Translations under genes and position numbers: made by a program | In this document: piece after piece, positions 43,906-52,844 of the stretch | Layout: every line of letters begins with the position of its first letter | Numbering within the stretch: the first letter of the stretch is position 1 | Notes under the pieces: generated by a model | Database searches by the model: none | The model's input: the letters and a program-made list of their open reading frames with translations, nothing else | Told to the model about the DNA's origin: nothing | NCBI RefSeq assembly: GCF_009208075.1 | Contig: NZ_WFKJ01000001.1 | Coordinates: 78,730-142,729 of the forward strand | Direction: 5' to 3' | DNA length: 64,000 nt | Source: Poseidonibacter ostreae | Lineage (GTDB): Bacteria; Campylobacterota; Campylobacteria; Campylobacterales; Arcobacteraceae

Positions 43906-44223
43906 ATGTCTAATATGGAAGCTCCTGCAAACACACCTGTTTGGGTAAATGAAGCTAGATGTAAAGCATGTGATAAATGTGTATCTGTTTGTCCAGCTGG
44001 TGTACTTGTAATGAGACAAGAAGTTCATTCAACTTTAGGTTCAATAATAAAAGTAGCGAATCCTGATTCGTGTATTGGTTGTACAGATTGTGAACTAGCG
44101 TGTCCAGACTTTGCAATATATGTAGCAGATAAAAAAGAATTTAAATTTGCAAAACTTTCTGATGAAGCAAAAGAAAGAAAAGAAGCTATCGTTAAAAATA
44201 ACTATAGAGAATTAGAGGCATAA
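43906..44223 (+). CDS. oorD: 2-oxoglutarate:acceptor oxidoreductase, delta (ferredoxin-like) subunit
   Basis: 105 aa with two 4Fe-4S motifs: CKACDKCVSVCPAG and CIGCTDCELACPD. This small dicluster subunit relays electrons from the OorAB core. AAGGGGAAATT precedes the ATG. It opens the oorDABC operon in the same order as in Campylobacter jejuni and Helicobacter pylori, where the complex replaces the 2-oxoglutarate dehydrogenase of aerobes. Cluster reduction yields low-potential electrons for a flavodoxin or ferredoxin. Confidence 0.95.
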   Translation: MSNMEAPANTPVWVNEARCKACDKCVSVCPAGVLVMRQEVHSTLGSIIKVANPDSCIGCTDCELACPDFAIYVADKKEFKFAKLSDEAKERKEAIVKNNYRELEA

Positions 44224-44232
44224 GGAAAATTA

Positions 44233-45363
44233 ATGGCAAGAGAACTAATTTCAACAGGAAATGAATTAGCAGCAAAAGCTGCGCTTGACTCTGATGTTGA
44301 GTTTTTTGGGGGATACCCTATTACTCCATCTAGTGAAGTAATGCATATATTATCAACTGCATTACCAGCTAGAGGACATGCATGTATCCAAATGGAAGAT
44401 GAAATTTCAGGAATTTGTACAGCATTAGGTGCTGCAATGTCTGGAAAAAGAGCATTAACAGCAACAAGTGGACCTGGTATTTCTTTAAAAGCAGAAAACT
44501 TAGGGGTAGGATATATTTCTGAAATACCTTTAGTTGTAATCAATGTAATGAGAGGTGGTCCATCAACTGGTTTACCAACAAGAGTTGCACAAGGTGACTT
44601 ATTACAAGCTAAAAATCCTACTCATGGTGATGTTAAATCAATCACTTTAGTACCAGGAAATTTAAATGAGTGTTATACAGAAGTTGCACGTGCTTTTAAC
44701 TTAGCAGATAGATTTATGCAACCTGTATTTGTTTTATTAGATGAAACAATCGGTCACATGAGTGGTAAAGCTACTATTCCTGATTTAGAAACAGTACAAG
44801 CTGAAAAAATTTCTAGAAAGAAATTTGAAGGTGATAAGAAAGATTACAAGCCATATGATTGTGAAGATGATCAACCAGCTGTATTAAATCCAATGTTTGA
44901 AGGTTATAGATACCACTTCACTGGTTTACATCATGGACCAACTGGACATCCAACTGAAGATGCTGATACTTGTGATGCTTTAATGAGAAGATTATTCAAT
45001 AAAGTTGATGCACATATGGACGAAGTTGAATTAAATGAAGAGTATATGTTAGAAGATGCTGATATTATGATTATTGCGTATGGTTCAGTTTCTTTAGGTG
45101 TAACTGAAGCTATTAACAGAATGAGAAAAGAAGGTATCAAAGTTGGTATGTTCAGACCAAAAACAATTTGGCCAAGTCCTGCTAATAGAATTAATGAATT
45201 GATGAAAAAATTTGACAAAGTATTAGTTGCTGAGTTAAACATGGGTCAATTCTCTGATGAAGTACAAAGAGTAAGTGGAAGAAATGACTTTGATAGATTA
45301 TACAAAGTTAATGGTAGACCATTATCTCCACTAGAAATAATAGAAAAAGTGAAGGGAATGTAA
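44233..45363 (+). CDS. oorA: 2-oxoglutarate:acceptor oxidoreductase, alpha subunit
   Basis: 376 aa. FFGGYPITPSSEVMH is the 2-ketoacid/pyrimidine-side motif, QMEDEISGICTALGAAMSGKRALTATSGPG (cited in part) the core alpha-subunit stretch, and VINVMRGGPSTGLPT and GDVKSITLVPGN are typical of KorA-type subunits. It carries the substrate-binding half of the TPP active site with OorB. Oxidative decarboxylation of 2-oxoglutarate gives succinyl-CoA and reduced carrier. Spacing to oorD is 9 bases and to oorB 2. Confidence 0.95.
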   Translation: MARELISTGNELAAKAALDSDVEFFGGYPITPSSEVMHILSTALPARGHACIQMEDEISGICTALGAAMSGKRALTATSGPGISLKAENLGVGYISEIPLVVINVMRGGPSTGLPTRVAQGDLLQAKNPTHGDVKSITLVPGNLNECYTEVARAFNLADRFMQPVFVLLDETIGHMSGKATIPDLETVQAEKISRKKFEGDKKDYKPYDCEDDQPAVLNPMFEGYRYHFTGLHHGPTGHPTEDADTCDALMRRLFNKVDAHMDEVELNEEYMLEDADIMIIAYGSVSLGVTEAINRMRKEGIKVGMFRPKTIWPSPANRINELMKKFDKVLVAELNMGQFSDEVQRVSGRNDFDRLYKVNGRPLSPLEIIEKVKGM

Positions 45364-45365
45364 TT

Positions 45366-46199
45366 ATGGCATTTAATTATGATGAATATTTAAGAACAGA
45401 CAAAATGCCAACACTTTGGTGTTGGGGATGTGGTGATGGAGTTATTTTAAAATCTGTAATTAGAGCAATTGAAAAAACTGGTTGGAACATGGACGATGTT
45501 TGTGTTGTTTCTGGTATTGGTTGTTCAGGAAGATTCTCTTCATATATCAACTGTAACACAGTTCACACAACTCACGGTAGAACTTTAGCATATGCAACTG
45601 GAATTAAATTAGCTAATCCAGAAAAGAAAGTTATCGTTGTTGGTGGTGATGGTGATGGTCTTGCTATTGGTGGAAACCATACAATCCATGCATCAAGAAG
45701 AAATATTGATTTAAATTATATTATTATCAATAACTTCATTTATGGATTAACTAACTCACAAACTTCTCCTACAACACCACAAGGTATGTGGACAGTTACA
45801 ATGAGTAAAGGAAATATTGATCCAACATTTGATGCTTGTAAATTAGTAGAAGCTGCTGGTGCATCTTTTGTTGCTAGAGAAACTATGTTAGATCCTAAGA
45901 AATTAGAAAGAATTTTAGTAAAAGGTTTCCAACATACAGGATTCTCATTTATTGAAGTATTCTCTAACTGTCACGTTAACTTAGGTAGAAAAAATAAAAT
46001 GGCAACAGCTATGGCTAACTTAGAGTGGATTAAATCTATTTCTGTTGGAAAAGCTAAGTTTGAGAAATTAGAAGCAGAAGAGCAAGTTGGAAAATTCCCA
46101 TTAGGAATTTTAAAACATGATGAAAATGCACCAGAGTACTGTCAGTCTTACGAAAAAGTAAAAGAGGCTAATAGAACTAATACAATGATTCAATTCTAA
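45366..46199 (+). CDS. oorB: 2-oxoglutarate:acceptor oxidoreductase, beta subunit
   Basis: 277 aa. TLWCWGCGDGVILKSV contains the cluster/TPP-side Cys, VSGIGCSGRFSSYINC, THGRTLAYATGIKLANPEKKV and GGDGDGLAIGGNH with the Mg-TPP GDG motif followed by NNFIYGLTNSQTSPTTP. This is the TPP-binding beta subunit of the KorB type. It works with OorA in the catalytic core. Confidence 0.95.
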   Translation: MAFNYDEYLRTDKMPTLWCWGCGDGVILKSVIRAIEKTGWNMDDVCVVSGIGCSGRFSSYINCNTVHTTHGRTLAYATGIKLANPEKKVIVVGGDGDGLAIGGNHTIHASRRNIDLNYIIINNFIYGLTNSQTSPTTPQGMWTVTMSKGNIDPTFDACKLVEAAGASFVARETMLDPKKLERILVKGFQHTGFSFIEVFSNCHVNLGRKNKMATAMANLEWIKSISVGKAKFEKLEAEEQVGKFPLGILKHDENAPEYCQSYEKVKEANRTNTMIQF

Positions 46200-46210
46200 G
46201 GAGAAACAAC

Positions 46211-46774
46211 ATGAGTAAAACATTAATGAGATTTACAGGTGTTGGTGGACAAGGTGTTCTTCTAGCAGGTTCTATTTTTGCAGCAGCAAAAATTAATGAT
46301 GGTGGTTATGGTTTAAAAACTGCAACATATACATCTCAAGTAAGAGGTGGTCCAACTGTTGTTGATATCACTTTACAAGATGATGAAATTTTATACCCTT
46401 ATGCAAATGATGGTGAAATTGATTTTATGTTATCTGTTGCTCAAGTTTCTTATGACCAATTTAAAAATGGTGTAAGAGATGGTGCAACAATTGTTGTTGA
46501 GCCAAACTTAGTTACTGCAACAGAAGAAGATAAAAAAAGATGGAATATCGTTGAAATTCCAATCATTACAATTGCTAAAGAAGAAATTGGTAATGTTATT
46601 ACTCAATCAGTATTAGCATTAGCAATGGCAAACTATTTTACAGGTGAAACTGTAGAAAATGAAGTACTTAGAACTACTATGCTTTCTAAAGTACCTGCAA
46701 AAGTACATGATATTAATAATAAAGCGTTTGACTTAGGTCTTAAATACGCTGCTGAAGCTTCTAAAGCTTCATAA
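46211..46774 (+). CDS. oorC: 2-oxoglutarate:acceptor oxidoreductase, gamma subunit
   Basis: 187 aa. MRFTGVGGQGVLLAGSIFA and YTSQVRGGPTVVDI are the gamma-subunit hallmarks of ketoacid oxidoreductases; the first is the nucleotide/CoA-side loop. Last gene of the operon with AAGGAG before the ATG. A 14-base perfect stem at 46775 ends the transcript. Confidence 0.95.
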   Translation: MSKTLMRFTGVGGQGVLLAGSIFAAAKINDGGYGLKTATYTSQVRGGPTVVDITLQDDEILYPYANDGEIDFMLSVAQVSYDQFKNGVRDGATIVVEPNLVTATEEDKKRWNIVEIPIITIAKEEIGNVITQSVLALAMANYFTGETVENEVLRTTMLSKVPAKVHDINNKAFDLGLKYAAEASKAS

Positions 46775-46804
46775 TTTAAAAGTAGTCTAAAGACTACTTT
46801 TAAA
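46775..46804. terminator. Terminator after oorC (bidirectional)
   Basis: Perfect 14-base arms: TTTAAAAGTAGTCT (46775-46788) and AGACTACTTTTAAA (46791-46804). It lies between oorC and the convergent HD gene. Confidence 0.8.
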
Positions 46805-46831
46805 CTAAAATACTTTAAATAAAACTTCTAA

Positions 46832-47374
46832 CTAAACTATATATTTTTTATAATTTTCTATTTTTTCTTCTAATCTTTTTGATAAATAAATATTTGAATT
46901 TTTTAAACATGAATAAATAAAACTAGCCTCTTTTACATAAGCCTTTTTTTTATCATTATCCCAATGTTCTGGAGGAGTTGATAGATTTGTTATTCTATCT
47001 GCAAGTTTAACCATTTGAACCTCATAAGGTTGCTCTAGTAGCATTTCAATACTTTTTTTCATCTGTTCTTGTTTAGATTCTAAAGTCTTATCTTTACTTA
47101 GTGCTTCAACACCATTTGCAACACTTTCTGAGAAATCTACATACAAATCATCATATTTAATACTTGTATCTTCAATCACATCATGTAATAAAGCACAAGA
47201 AATCGCTAAATTAGATTTTTCAACTTCAAGTTTCGATTCTTCACATGCATGTATAACTTCCATGGTAACAGATGTAATATGAGTTAAATAAGGTAAACCT
47301 TTTGGTGTTTTTTGCTCACCATGAGCCTTTACTGCATACTCTAAAGCTTTTATAAATTTTTCTTGACTAAACAT
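46832..47374 (-). CDS. RelA/SpoT-like HD hydrolase (Mesh1-type)
   Basis: 180 aa, HD domain only. Landmarks of the (p)ppGpp hydrolase domain appear in order: HGEQKTPKGLPYLTHI, ALLHDVIEDTSI with the HD pair and following ED, and VQMVKLADRITNL. The synthetase, TGS and ACT domains of SpoT are absent, so it is a small alarmone hydrolase-like protein or a related nucleotide hydrolase. It is the last gene of the rpe-trpF-dnaQ run with no gap to the exonuclease gene. Confidence 0.86.
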   Translation of the reverse strand: MFSQEKFIKALEYAVKAHGEQKTPKGLPYLTHITSVTMEVIHACEESKLEVEKSNLAISCALLHDVIEDTSIKYDDLYVDFSESVANGVEALSKDKTLESKQEQMKKSIEMLLEQPYEVQMVKLADRITNLSTPPEHWDNDKKKAYVKEASFIYSCLKNSNIYLSKRLEEKIENYKKYIV

Positions 47375-48238
47375 TTATTTGACTTCCTTCTCTTTAGATT
47401 TTAAAGCTTCTTCTTTTAGTTTTTTCTCTTTTATAGAAGCTATTGTTTTAGAAGATTTTGAAAAAGATATTAGTTTCTCGACATTAGTAACTTTTTCATT
47501 ATCAATTGCCTTTAAAGATTCAGAAAAGACATGAGCAGTCGCAAGAGCATCAAAATAAGCTCTATGATGATTATCAACTTGTATTTCAAGCTCTTCTTTT
47601 AAAAACCCTAGGCCATATCTAGGAGAGTCTATAGTTCTTTTTGCCAAATCAATACTACAAAGTTTTCTATTTTCAAGCTTTCCTAAATCATATTTTTCTA
47701 ATGAATCTGAAATATAATTGTAATCAAATTTTATATCATGAGCTATAAAAACATCATCTTCCAAAAAAAGTTTAAACTCTTTTAAAACAGATTCCAAAAT
47801 TGGAGCATCTTCTAACATTATAGGTTTTATGTTTGTAACTTCTTGAATATATTCAGGAATTTCCTTTGCATATACTAAAGATTCAAAGCTATCAATTATT
47901 TCACCATTTCTATACTTAACCGCACCAATTTCAATTATTTGGTGACCTTTTTTTATAGAAGAACCATTTGTTTCAATATCAACAATACAAAAGCATTGTT
48001 CTTCAATAGATGCTTCTTTTGTTTTTAAAAAAATATTGTTATTGTTATCAAATTCAAGTGGCAAACCATTTGATATTAATAGCTCAAACTCTAATTCTGG
48101 GTTATCAAAGAAAGTATCGTTTGCCTTTTCAAGAAGAGAAAGAAATTCATCATAATCAATAGATTCTTTTAATAATCTATCAACTATATTTGATATTTTA
48201 AAAGTAGGTTTTATAATTATTCTTCTTTTAGATTTCAT
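47375..48238 (-). CDS. DnaQ-like 3'-5' exonuclease (DNA polymerase III epsilon type)
   Basis: 287 aa. An N-terminal extension of about 80 residues precedes a DEDDh exonuclease domain: FCIVDIETNGSSIKKG (Asp, Glu), VFIAHDIKFDYNYI (Asp), and NHHRAYFDALAT with the His and last Asp. Such proteins proofread for the polymerase or trim nucleic acids. As I recall, in Campylobacter jejuni a dnaQ gene follows rpe, the same context, so this is probably the proofreading subunit. The start overlaps the trpF stop by 11 bases. Confidence 0.87.
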   Translation of the reverse strand: MKSKRRIIIKPTFKISNIVDRLLKESIDYDEFLSLLEKANDTFFDNPELEFELLISNGLPLEFDNNNNIFLKTKEASIEEQCFCIVDIETNGSSIKKGHQIIEIGAVKYRNGEIIDSFESLVYAKEIPEYIQEVTNIKPIMLEDAPILESVLKEFKLFLEDDVFIAHDIKFDYNYISDSLEKYDLGKLENRKLCSIDLAKRTIDSPRYGLGFLKEELEIQVDNHHRAYFDALATAHVFSESLKAIDNEKVTNVEKLISFSKSSKTIASIKEKKLKEEALKSKEKEVK

Positions 48239-48818
48239 TTACTGCTTTTATAAAATTTATCATCTTTTGTTTATCTTTTTTCCCCTTATGTGCTTCAACG
48301 CCAGAGCTAACATCTACACCATAAAAGTTAAAGTCTGATAACTCTTTTAAATTATCAGCATTAAGACCACCTGCTAAAATCATTTTTGAGCAATCTATAT
48401 CTTTAAACCACTCTAAAGCAAGACGTTTACCCTCACCTCCAAAACTCTCTACAAAAGCATCAACTAAAACATAATTATCTTCAACTTTCTCTATATCAGC
48501 TTTACTCTTTGCTCTTAAAACTTTTATATATCTACTATCTAAAGTTTTAAAATCAGTAAAAGTATCATCATCTATAATTTGTGCTGTTTGCATCTTTGCA
48601 TTAATACAAACTTGATTTATAAAAGAGTTTGGTTCATTAACAAATAAACCAATAGTTTGAATAAAAGGAGGTAGTTTATCTACAATTTTTCTAGCTTCAA
48701 AAGGATCAATATATCTAGGAGATTTATCATAAAAAACAAAACCTAAAGCATCTGCACCAGCATCAATCGCATCTAAAGCATCTTCAAGGTTTGTAATTCC
48801 ACAAATTTTAACTTTCAT
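48228..48818 (-). CDS. trpF: Phosphoribosylanthranilate isomerase
   Basis: 196 aa. VKICGITNLEDALDAIDAGADALGFVFY, cited only as the opener VKICGITNLEDAL, with KSPRYIDP, IGLFVNE and ILAGGLNADNL are the TrpF chain; the Cys in KICG and Asp in DAFVES are the acid/base residues. It catalyses the third tryptophan step as a TIM barrel. Two bases separate it from rpe, and it overlaps the exonuclease start by 11 bases. Confidence 0.94.
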   Translation of the reverse strand: MKVKICGITNLEDALDAIDAGADALGFVFYDKSPRYIDPFEARKIVDKLPPFIQTIGLFVNEPNSFINQVCINAKMQTAQIIDDDTFTDFKTLDSRYIKVLRAKSKADIEKVEDNYVLVDAFVESFGGEGKRLALEWFKDIDCSKMILAGGLNADNLKELSDFNFYGVDVSSGVEAHKGKKDKQKMINFIKAVNEI

Positions 48819-48820
48819 AA

Positions 48821-49462
48821 TTAAACCTGTAAACTCTTAATAGCTTTTGAATAATCAGGCGCTCCATAAACATAAGAACCAGCCACTACTACATCAACAC
48901 CTGCATCTTTTAGTTCGTGAATATTTTTATCATTTACTCCACCATCAACTTCAATAAGACAGTTTGGATTTCTTTTATTAATTAATTCTTTTAATTTTGT
49001 AGCTTTTTCTACAACACTTTTAATAAACTTTTGTCCGCCAAAACCTGGATTAACAGACATTAATAAAACCATATCTAAATCTTCTAATAAATACTCAATT
49101 GCTTCAGGTGGAGTATGAGGATTTAAAACAATTGCTGGTTTAATTCCTAAACCTCTTATTTTTTGAATAAGTCTATGTGGATGTTTTTCACTTTCAATAT
49201 GAAAAGATATATACTCAGGCTTCAATGGAGCAAAAAGATCTACAAAAAAAGTATTGTTTTCAACCATTAAGTGAATATCTAAAGGCTTTGTAGCAGCCTT
49301 TGCAACTGGATTTACTACAACTGGACCTATTGTCATATTTGGAACGAAATGACCATCCATTACATCAACATGAACTAAATCACAACCACCTTCACAAATA
49401 GCTTTAATCTCTTCATTTAATTTCCCAAAGTCTGCTGATAATATTGATGGAGCAACAAGCAT
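48821..49462 (-). CDS. rpe: Ribulose-phosphate 3-epimerase
   Basis: 213 aa. VAPSILSADFGKLNEEI, VHVDVMDGHFVPNMTIGP with metal-binding HxD, HLMVENN, VNPGFGGQKFI and VDGGVNDKN match Rpe throughout. It interconverts ribulose 5-phosphate and xylulose 5-phosphate in the pentose phosphate pathway. It is the first gene of the minus-strand run and faces the phospholipase gene across 114 bases. Confidence 0.96.
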   Translation of the reverse strand: MLVAPSILSADFGKLNEEIKAICEGGCDLVHVDVMDGHFVPNMTIGPVVVNPVAKAATKPLDIHLMVENNTFFVDLFAPLKPEYISFHIESEKHPHRLIQKIRGLGIKPAIVLNPHTPPEAIEYLLEDLDMVLLMSVNPGFGGQKFIKSVVEKATKLKELINKRNPNCLIEVDGGVNDKNIHELKDAGVDVVVAGSYVYGAPDYSKAIKSLQV

Positions 49463-49576
49463 TATATAACCTTTTTTTCTTAATTTTAGGCGATTATACC
49501 ATGAAAAATCTTTTATACAAAGTATATTAAAACAAAAATTGTTATAAACTATGTTTTTATTTTAAGGGAACACACA

Positions 49577-50611
49577 ATGAGATATATTTTAACTTTTATA
49601 TTTACTTTTATATTATTAAATGCAGAAGAAAACTTTACAGAACTTTATAAAAAAGCAGAAAAGTATGAACAAGAAGGAAATTATAAAGAAGCTATGATTT
49701 TGTATAAAAAAGCTGTTAATACAAATATCAAAAAAGAAGATAAATATATTTTAGATTTATCAAAAAATAAAAATGAAACTAATACTGTAAGTCATAAAGT
49801 ACAATCATTTACTAAAATGAAAAGAGATTTTTATCAAGATTATATAAATAAAACAGAAGATAAAGAGACAAACTTTAATTTAGAACAAATGATAACTGGA
49901 GATTTTGGATTATATCCTTATAGAAAAAACTATCTTTTACCTGCTACTTATGATTTAAATAAGGATGAAAATAGAAACCCTTTTGAAACAAGTTTCCAGT
50001 TTAGTATTGAAAAACCAATTGCTTATAATTTTTTTGGATTAAATGAATCTTTTTCAGCAGCGTATACACAAAAGTCATTTTGGCAAACGGGTTCTGATTC
50101 TTCACCATTTAGAGAGACAAACTATATGCCAGAAATTTTTCTTCAATTTCCTTATGATAAAAGTGAGTCATTAAAAGGATTTAAAGTATCTTTAATTCAT
50201 GAATCAAATGGAAGAAGTGAAGAGAAATCTAGGTCATGGAATAGATTATATTTAGAGAGTTATTTACAACTTTCAGATTTATTTGTGATTCCTAGAGTTT
50301 GGTATAGAATTCCTGAAAAAAGTAATGATGATGATAATCCTGATATTGATGAATATTATGGATATGGTGATTTAACACTTCTTTATCCATATAAAAAACA
50401 TACCTTTGAATTAATGCTTAGAAATAATATTAGATTTAATTCACAAAATAAAGGTGCTGCTGAGTTAAATTGGACTTTTCCATTACCTGAGTTTTTGTCA
50501 ACACCTAACTCTTATGGATTTTTACAAATATTTTCAGGTTATGGTGAAAGTTTGATTGATTATGATAGAGAAACTAATAAAATAGGAATAGGTGTAGCTT
50601 TTTCAAGATAA
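49577..50611 (+). CDS. pldA: Outer membrane phospholipase A (OMPLA)
   Basis: 344 aa. A signal peptide (about 1-16, LTFIFTFILLNAEE) leads to a helical TPR-like stretch (YKKAEKYEQEGNYKEAMILYKKA, quoted in two parts in families) before the barrel. The barrel has SFWQTGSDSSPFRETNYMPE, HESNGRSEEKSRSWNRLY with the HxSNG catalytic His-Ser and the SWNR Asn, typical of PldA. It cleaves outer-membrane phospholipids when lipid asymmetry fails. The N-terminal repeat is unusual for E. coli PldA. TTAAGGGAA precedes the ATG. Confidence 0.9.
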   Translation: MRYILTFIFTFILLNAEENFTELYKKAEKYEQEGNYKEAMILYKKAVNTNIKKEDKYILDLSKNKNETNTVSHKVQSFTKMKRDFYQDYINKTEDKETNFNLEQMITGDFGLYPYRKNYLLPATYDLNKDENRNPFETSFQFSIEKPIAYNFFGLNESFSAAYTQKSFWQTGSDSSPFRETNYMPEIFLQFPYDKSESLKGFKVSLIHESNGRSEEKSRSWNRLYLESYLQLSDLFVIPRVWYRIPEKSNDDDNPDIDEYYGYGDLTLLYPYKKHTFELMLRNNIRFNSQNKGAAELNWTFPLPEFLSTPNSYGFLQIFSGYGESLIDYDRETNKIGIGVAFSR

Positions 50612-50621
50612 AAATCTACAC

Positions 50622-51062
50622 TTATTTTAAGTTCTTAATATAGTAATAAATAGCATCAATCTCTTCTTCAACTAAGAAATATGCAGGCATAATATTTGCC
50701 TTATAGACTAGCTTTTCGCAGACTTGTTCTTTTGTGAACTTTTTCTTTGGATTCTTCTTTGAATTAACCTTTTTAAAAAAAACATCATATTTAGAAGCTT
50801 TAATATCTGGGACATCCAAAACACAGTTATATTTCTTTTTATCATAAATATGTGTAAAGGATACTATCTTTTTACCCTTTGCATCACTTCCATGACAAGT
50901 ATTACACCCTATTCCTCTAGGATTATTATAAAGCATCTCTCCATACTCAAATTTTGTAATAAACGAGTTATTAACCTTTACTAGTTTTGTATCATCAGCA
51001 ATTAAATTTAAAGAACTTAGCACCATAATTAAACTAAATAAAATTGAAGTCTTAATTTTCAT
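50622..51062 (-). CDS. Single-heme c-type cytochrome
   Basis: 146 aa. A signal peptide (about 1-22) exports it. The heme site is C53NTC56H57, and the candidate axial Met is in ANIMPAYFLVEEE near the C terminus, the arrangement of class I cytochromes c. A lysine-rich middle (KKVNSKKNPKKKF) is unusual and might mediate docking. It lies 2 bases after the NUDIX gene and ends 10 bases from pldA. Partner oxidase or dehydrogenase not in the window. Confidence 0.86.
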   Translation of the reverse strand: MKIKTSILFSLIMVLSSLNLIADDTKLVKVNNSFITKFEYGEMLYNNPRGIGCNTCHGSDAKGKKIVSFTHIYDKKKYNCVLDVPDIKASKYDVFFKKVNSKKNPKKKFTKEQVCEKLVYKANIMPAYFLVEEEIDAIYYYIKNLK

Positions 51063-51064
51063 TA

Positions 51065-51640
51065 CTACAGTGTCCTTTTATTTTTTAAAAACCAGTAAAA
51101 AGAGAACATTAAACCTGGCGTTTTTGCTTTACTTTCATCATAAAGGAACTCTTCAATTTTATTTAAAGGTAAAAACATTAAATCAATTTCTTCATCATTA
51201 ATGCCCCCACCATTATGTATTTTCATAGATTCATTAATAGTAGCAAAAAAAAGACTTTGACAACCACCACTTACTCCAACATTTGTATAAAAAGAAGTAA
51301 TTTTTTCAATAGATTCCAAGGCAACGTCATATCCACATTCTTCATCAATTTCTTCTTTTACAATTTGAGCTAAAGAGATTTCCTTATCAATAATTCCTGC
51401 ACATAATTCATATGTACATAAATGACTTTCATCATTCAGATACACAGGAGCACGAAATTGTTTTACAAGTAAAAAAGCATCTTTTTCTTCATGATAAAGT
51501 AAAACTGCAACAGAATCAAAACTTTTTACTGCTTCCCATAATTTATCTTTTCCATTTTGATTATAAGTAATACTAACTGGATGAACAAATTTAGTATTTT
51601 TTAATTCATTTGTTTTAAAATTTTTTATTATATTTTTCAT
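51065..51640 (-). CDS. NUDIX hydrolase
   Basis: 191 aa from ATG at 51640, immediately after the histidine kinase stop; an in-frame upstream ATG at 51700 would sit inside the kinase gene. The NUDIX box reads GIIDKEISLAQIVKEEIDEECGYDV, quoted here as GxxxE...EExDEECG: the acidic REUXEE-like core EEIDEECG is intact. The early FVHPVSITYNQNGKDKLWE suggests ADP-sugar-type pyrophosphatase. Likely substrates are nucleoside diphosphate sugars. It is cotranscribed with the kinase and cytochrome genes. Confidence 0.85.
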   Translation of the reverse strand: MKNIIKNFKTNELKNTKFVHPVSITYNQNGKDKLWEAVKSFDSVAVLLYHEEKDAFLLVKQFRAPVYLNDESHLCTYELCAGIIDKEISLAQIVKEEIDEECGYDVALESIEKITSFYTNVGVSGGCQSLFFATINESMKIHNGGGINDEEIDLMFLPLNKIEEFLYDESKAKTPGLMFSFYWFLKNKRTL

Positions 51641-51641
51641 T

Positions 51642-52844
51642 TTATTTTTTTTCACCTGTTTTACTACATACAGAGTTATTGATAATTGAACAAAAATCAA
51701 TATAAAAAGTTGACCCTTGACCTAATTGTGATTTTAAATCTAATTTCAAATTATATTCTTCTGATATTCTTTTTACAATATCAAGACCAATACCAAAGCC
51801 ACCTTCTATATTTGTCCCTCTTTTATATCTTTTAAATATCTCTTTTTGCTCTTGCTCACTAATACCAATACCAAAATCTTCTACACTTAAGATATTATCT
51901 TTTATTACAACATTAACAATTGAATTATTATTACTATATTTAATTGCATTTGATATTAAATTATTTACAACTTTTTGAGTTTTTGTTCTATCCATTAAAA
52001 TAAAACAATCCTCTAAATCATCATTTATTACTATCTTCTTTGTAATTGAAATATCATTAAAATATTCTACACTATCTTTTACTAATTCTTTTAAATTAAA
52101 CTCTTCAAAAACATCATCATTTATTTCATTAAAAGCTGAGAAATGAATATCATTATAAATTTGAGATATTTGCTTAGTACTACTTAGAATATACCTCATC
52201 ATCTTATCAGGGTTTTTCCCATTTTTTAACATTGAAGTTGATGTCATAAGTACAGTAATTGGAGTATTTAATTCATGTGCTGAATCTTTAATAAACTTAT
52301 CCATCTGCTCAACTCTTTCACGAACTGGTTTTAATAAAATTTTTGAAAGTAAATAACCAATAAAACCAATAAATATTCCACTTAAAATAAGTGCTACTAT
52401 TACATAGATTTTTAAATTGTTTCTATTTTGAATACCCAAACATGTTTCAATTGCAATATACTTAACAGGTATTGCTTTTTCATCTAATGTAGTAATATAA
52501 TAATGATAATGACTACTTTCATACATAGTAGAAGCAGAGAAATCTACAAGTTCAGCAGCATCTATATATGAATATATTACCTTTTTATCTTTATCATATA
52601 ATGCATATCTAACTTCATCATTTTCTAGTTTTTTAGGAACATATTTTTTATGTTTCATATAAGAGTTTAAGATATCAGATTTAATATGCATTGAAGCATT
52701 ACTCATCTCCATACTACAAGAGTCAGCAACAGATTCAAGTTCATTATTATAATAAATATATAAAAGCACTGATATTAATAAAATAGCAGAACCTACATAA
52801 ATTGATAAAAAACTAAATAAGGCTTTTCTTTCATTTTTATTCAA
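51642..52844 (-). CDS. Sensor histidine kinase (OmpR-pair type)
   Basis: 400 aa. Two membrane helices (about 10-32 and 144-170) flank a periplasmic sensor region of about 110 residues. The transmitter has KDSAHELNTPITVLM with phosphorylated His190, NNLISNAIKYSNNNSI (N box), VEDFGIGISEQEQKEIFKR, and GFGIGLDIVKRI (G box). Genes of the response regulator (8-base overlap) and the NUDIX gene adjoin. Signal unknown; a periplasmic cysteine pair (C43, C135) could be redox-sensitive, which is speculation. Confidence 0.9.
   Translation of the reverse strand: MNKNERKALFSFLSIYVGSAILLISVLLYIYYNNELESVADSCSMEMSNASMHIKSDILNSYMKHKKYVPKKLENDEVRYALYDKDKKVIYSYIDAAELVDFSASTMYESSHYHYYITTLDEKAIPVKYIAIETCLGIQNRNNLKIYVIVALILSGIFIGFIGYLLSKILLKPVRERVEQMDKFIKDSAHELNTPITVLMTSTSMLKNGKNPDKMMRYILSSTKQISQIYNDIHFSAFNEINDDVFEEFNLKELVKDSVEYFNDISITKKIVINDDLEDCFILMDRTKTQKVVNNLISNAIKYSNNNSIVNVVIKDNILSVEDFGIGISEQEQKEIFKRYKRGTNIEGGFGIGLDIVKRISEEYNLKLDLKSQLGQGSTFYIDFCSIINNSVCSKTGEKK

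Noticed and set aside
51641..51700. Longer start for the NUDIX protein
   Set aside because: It would overlap the kinase gene by 59 bases; the ATG at 51640 is immediately after the kinase stop.
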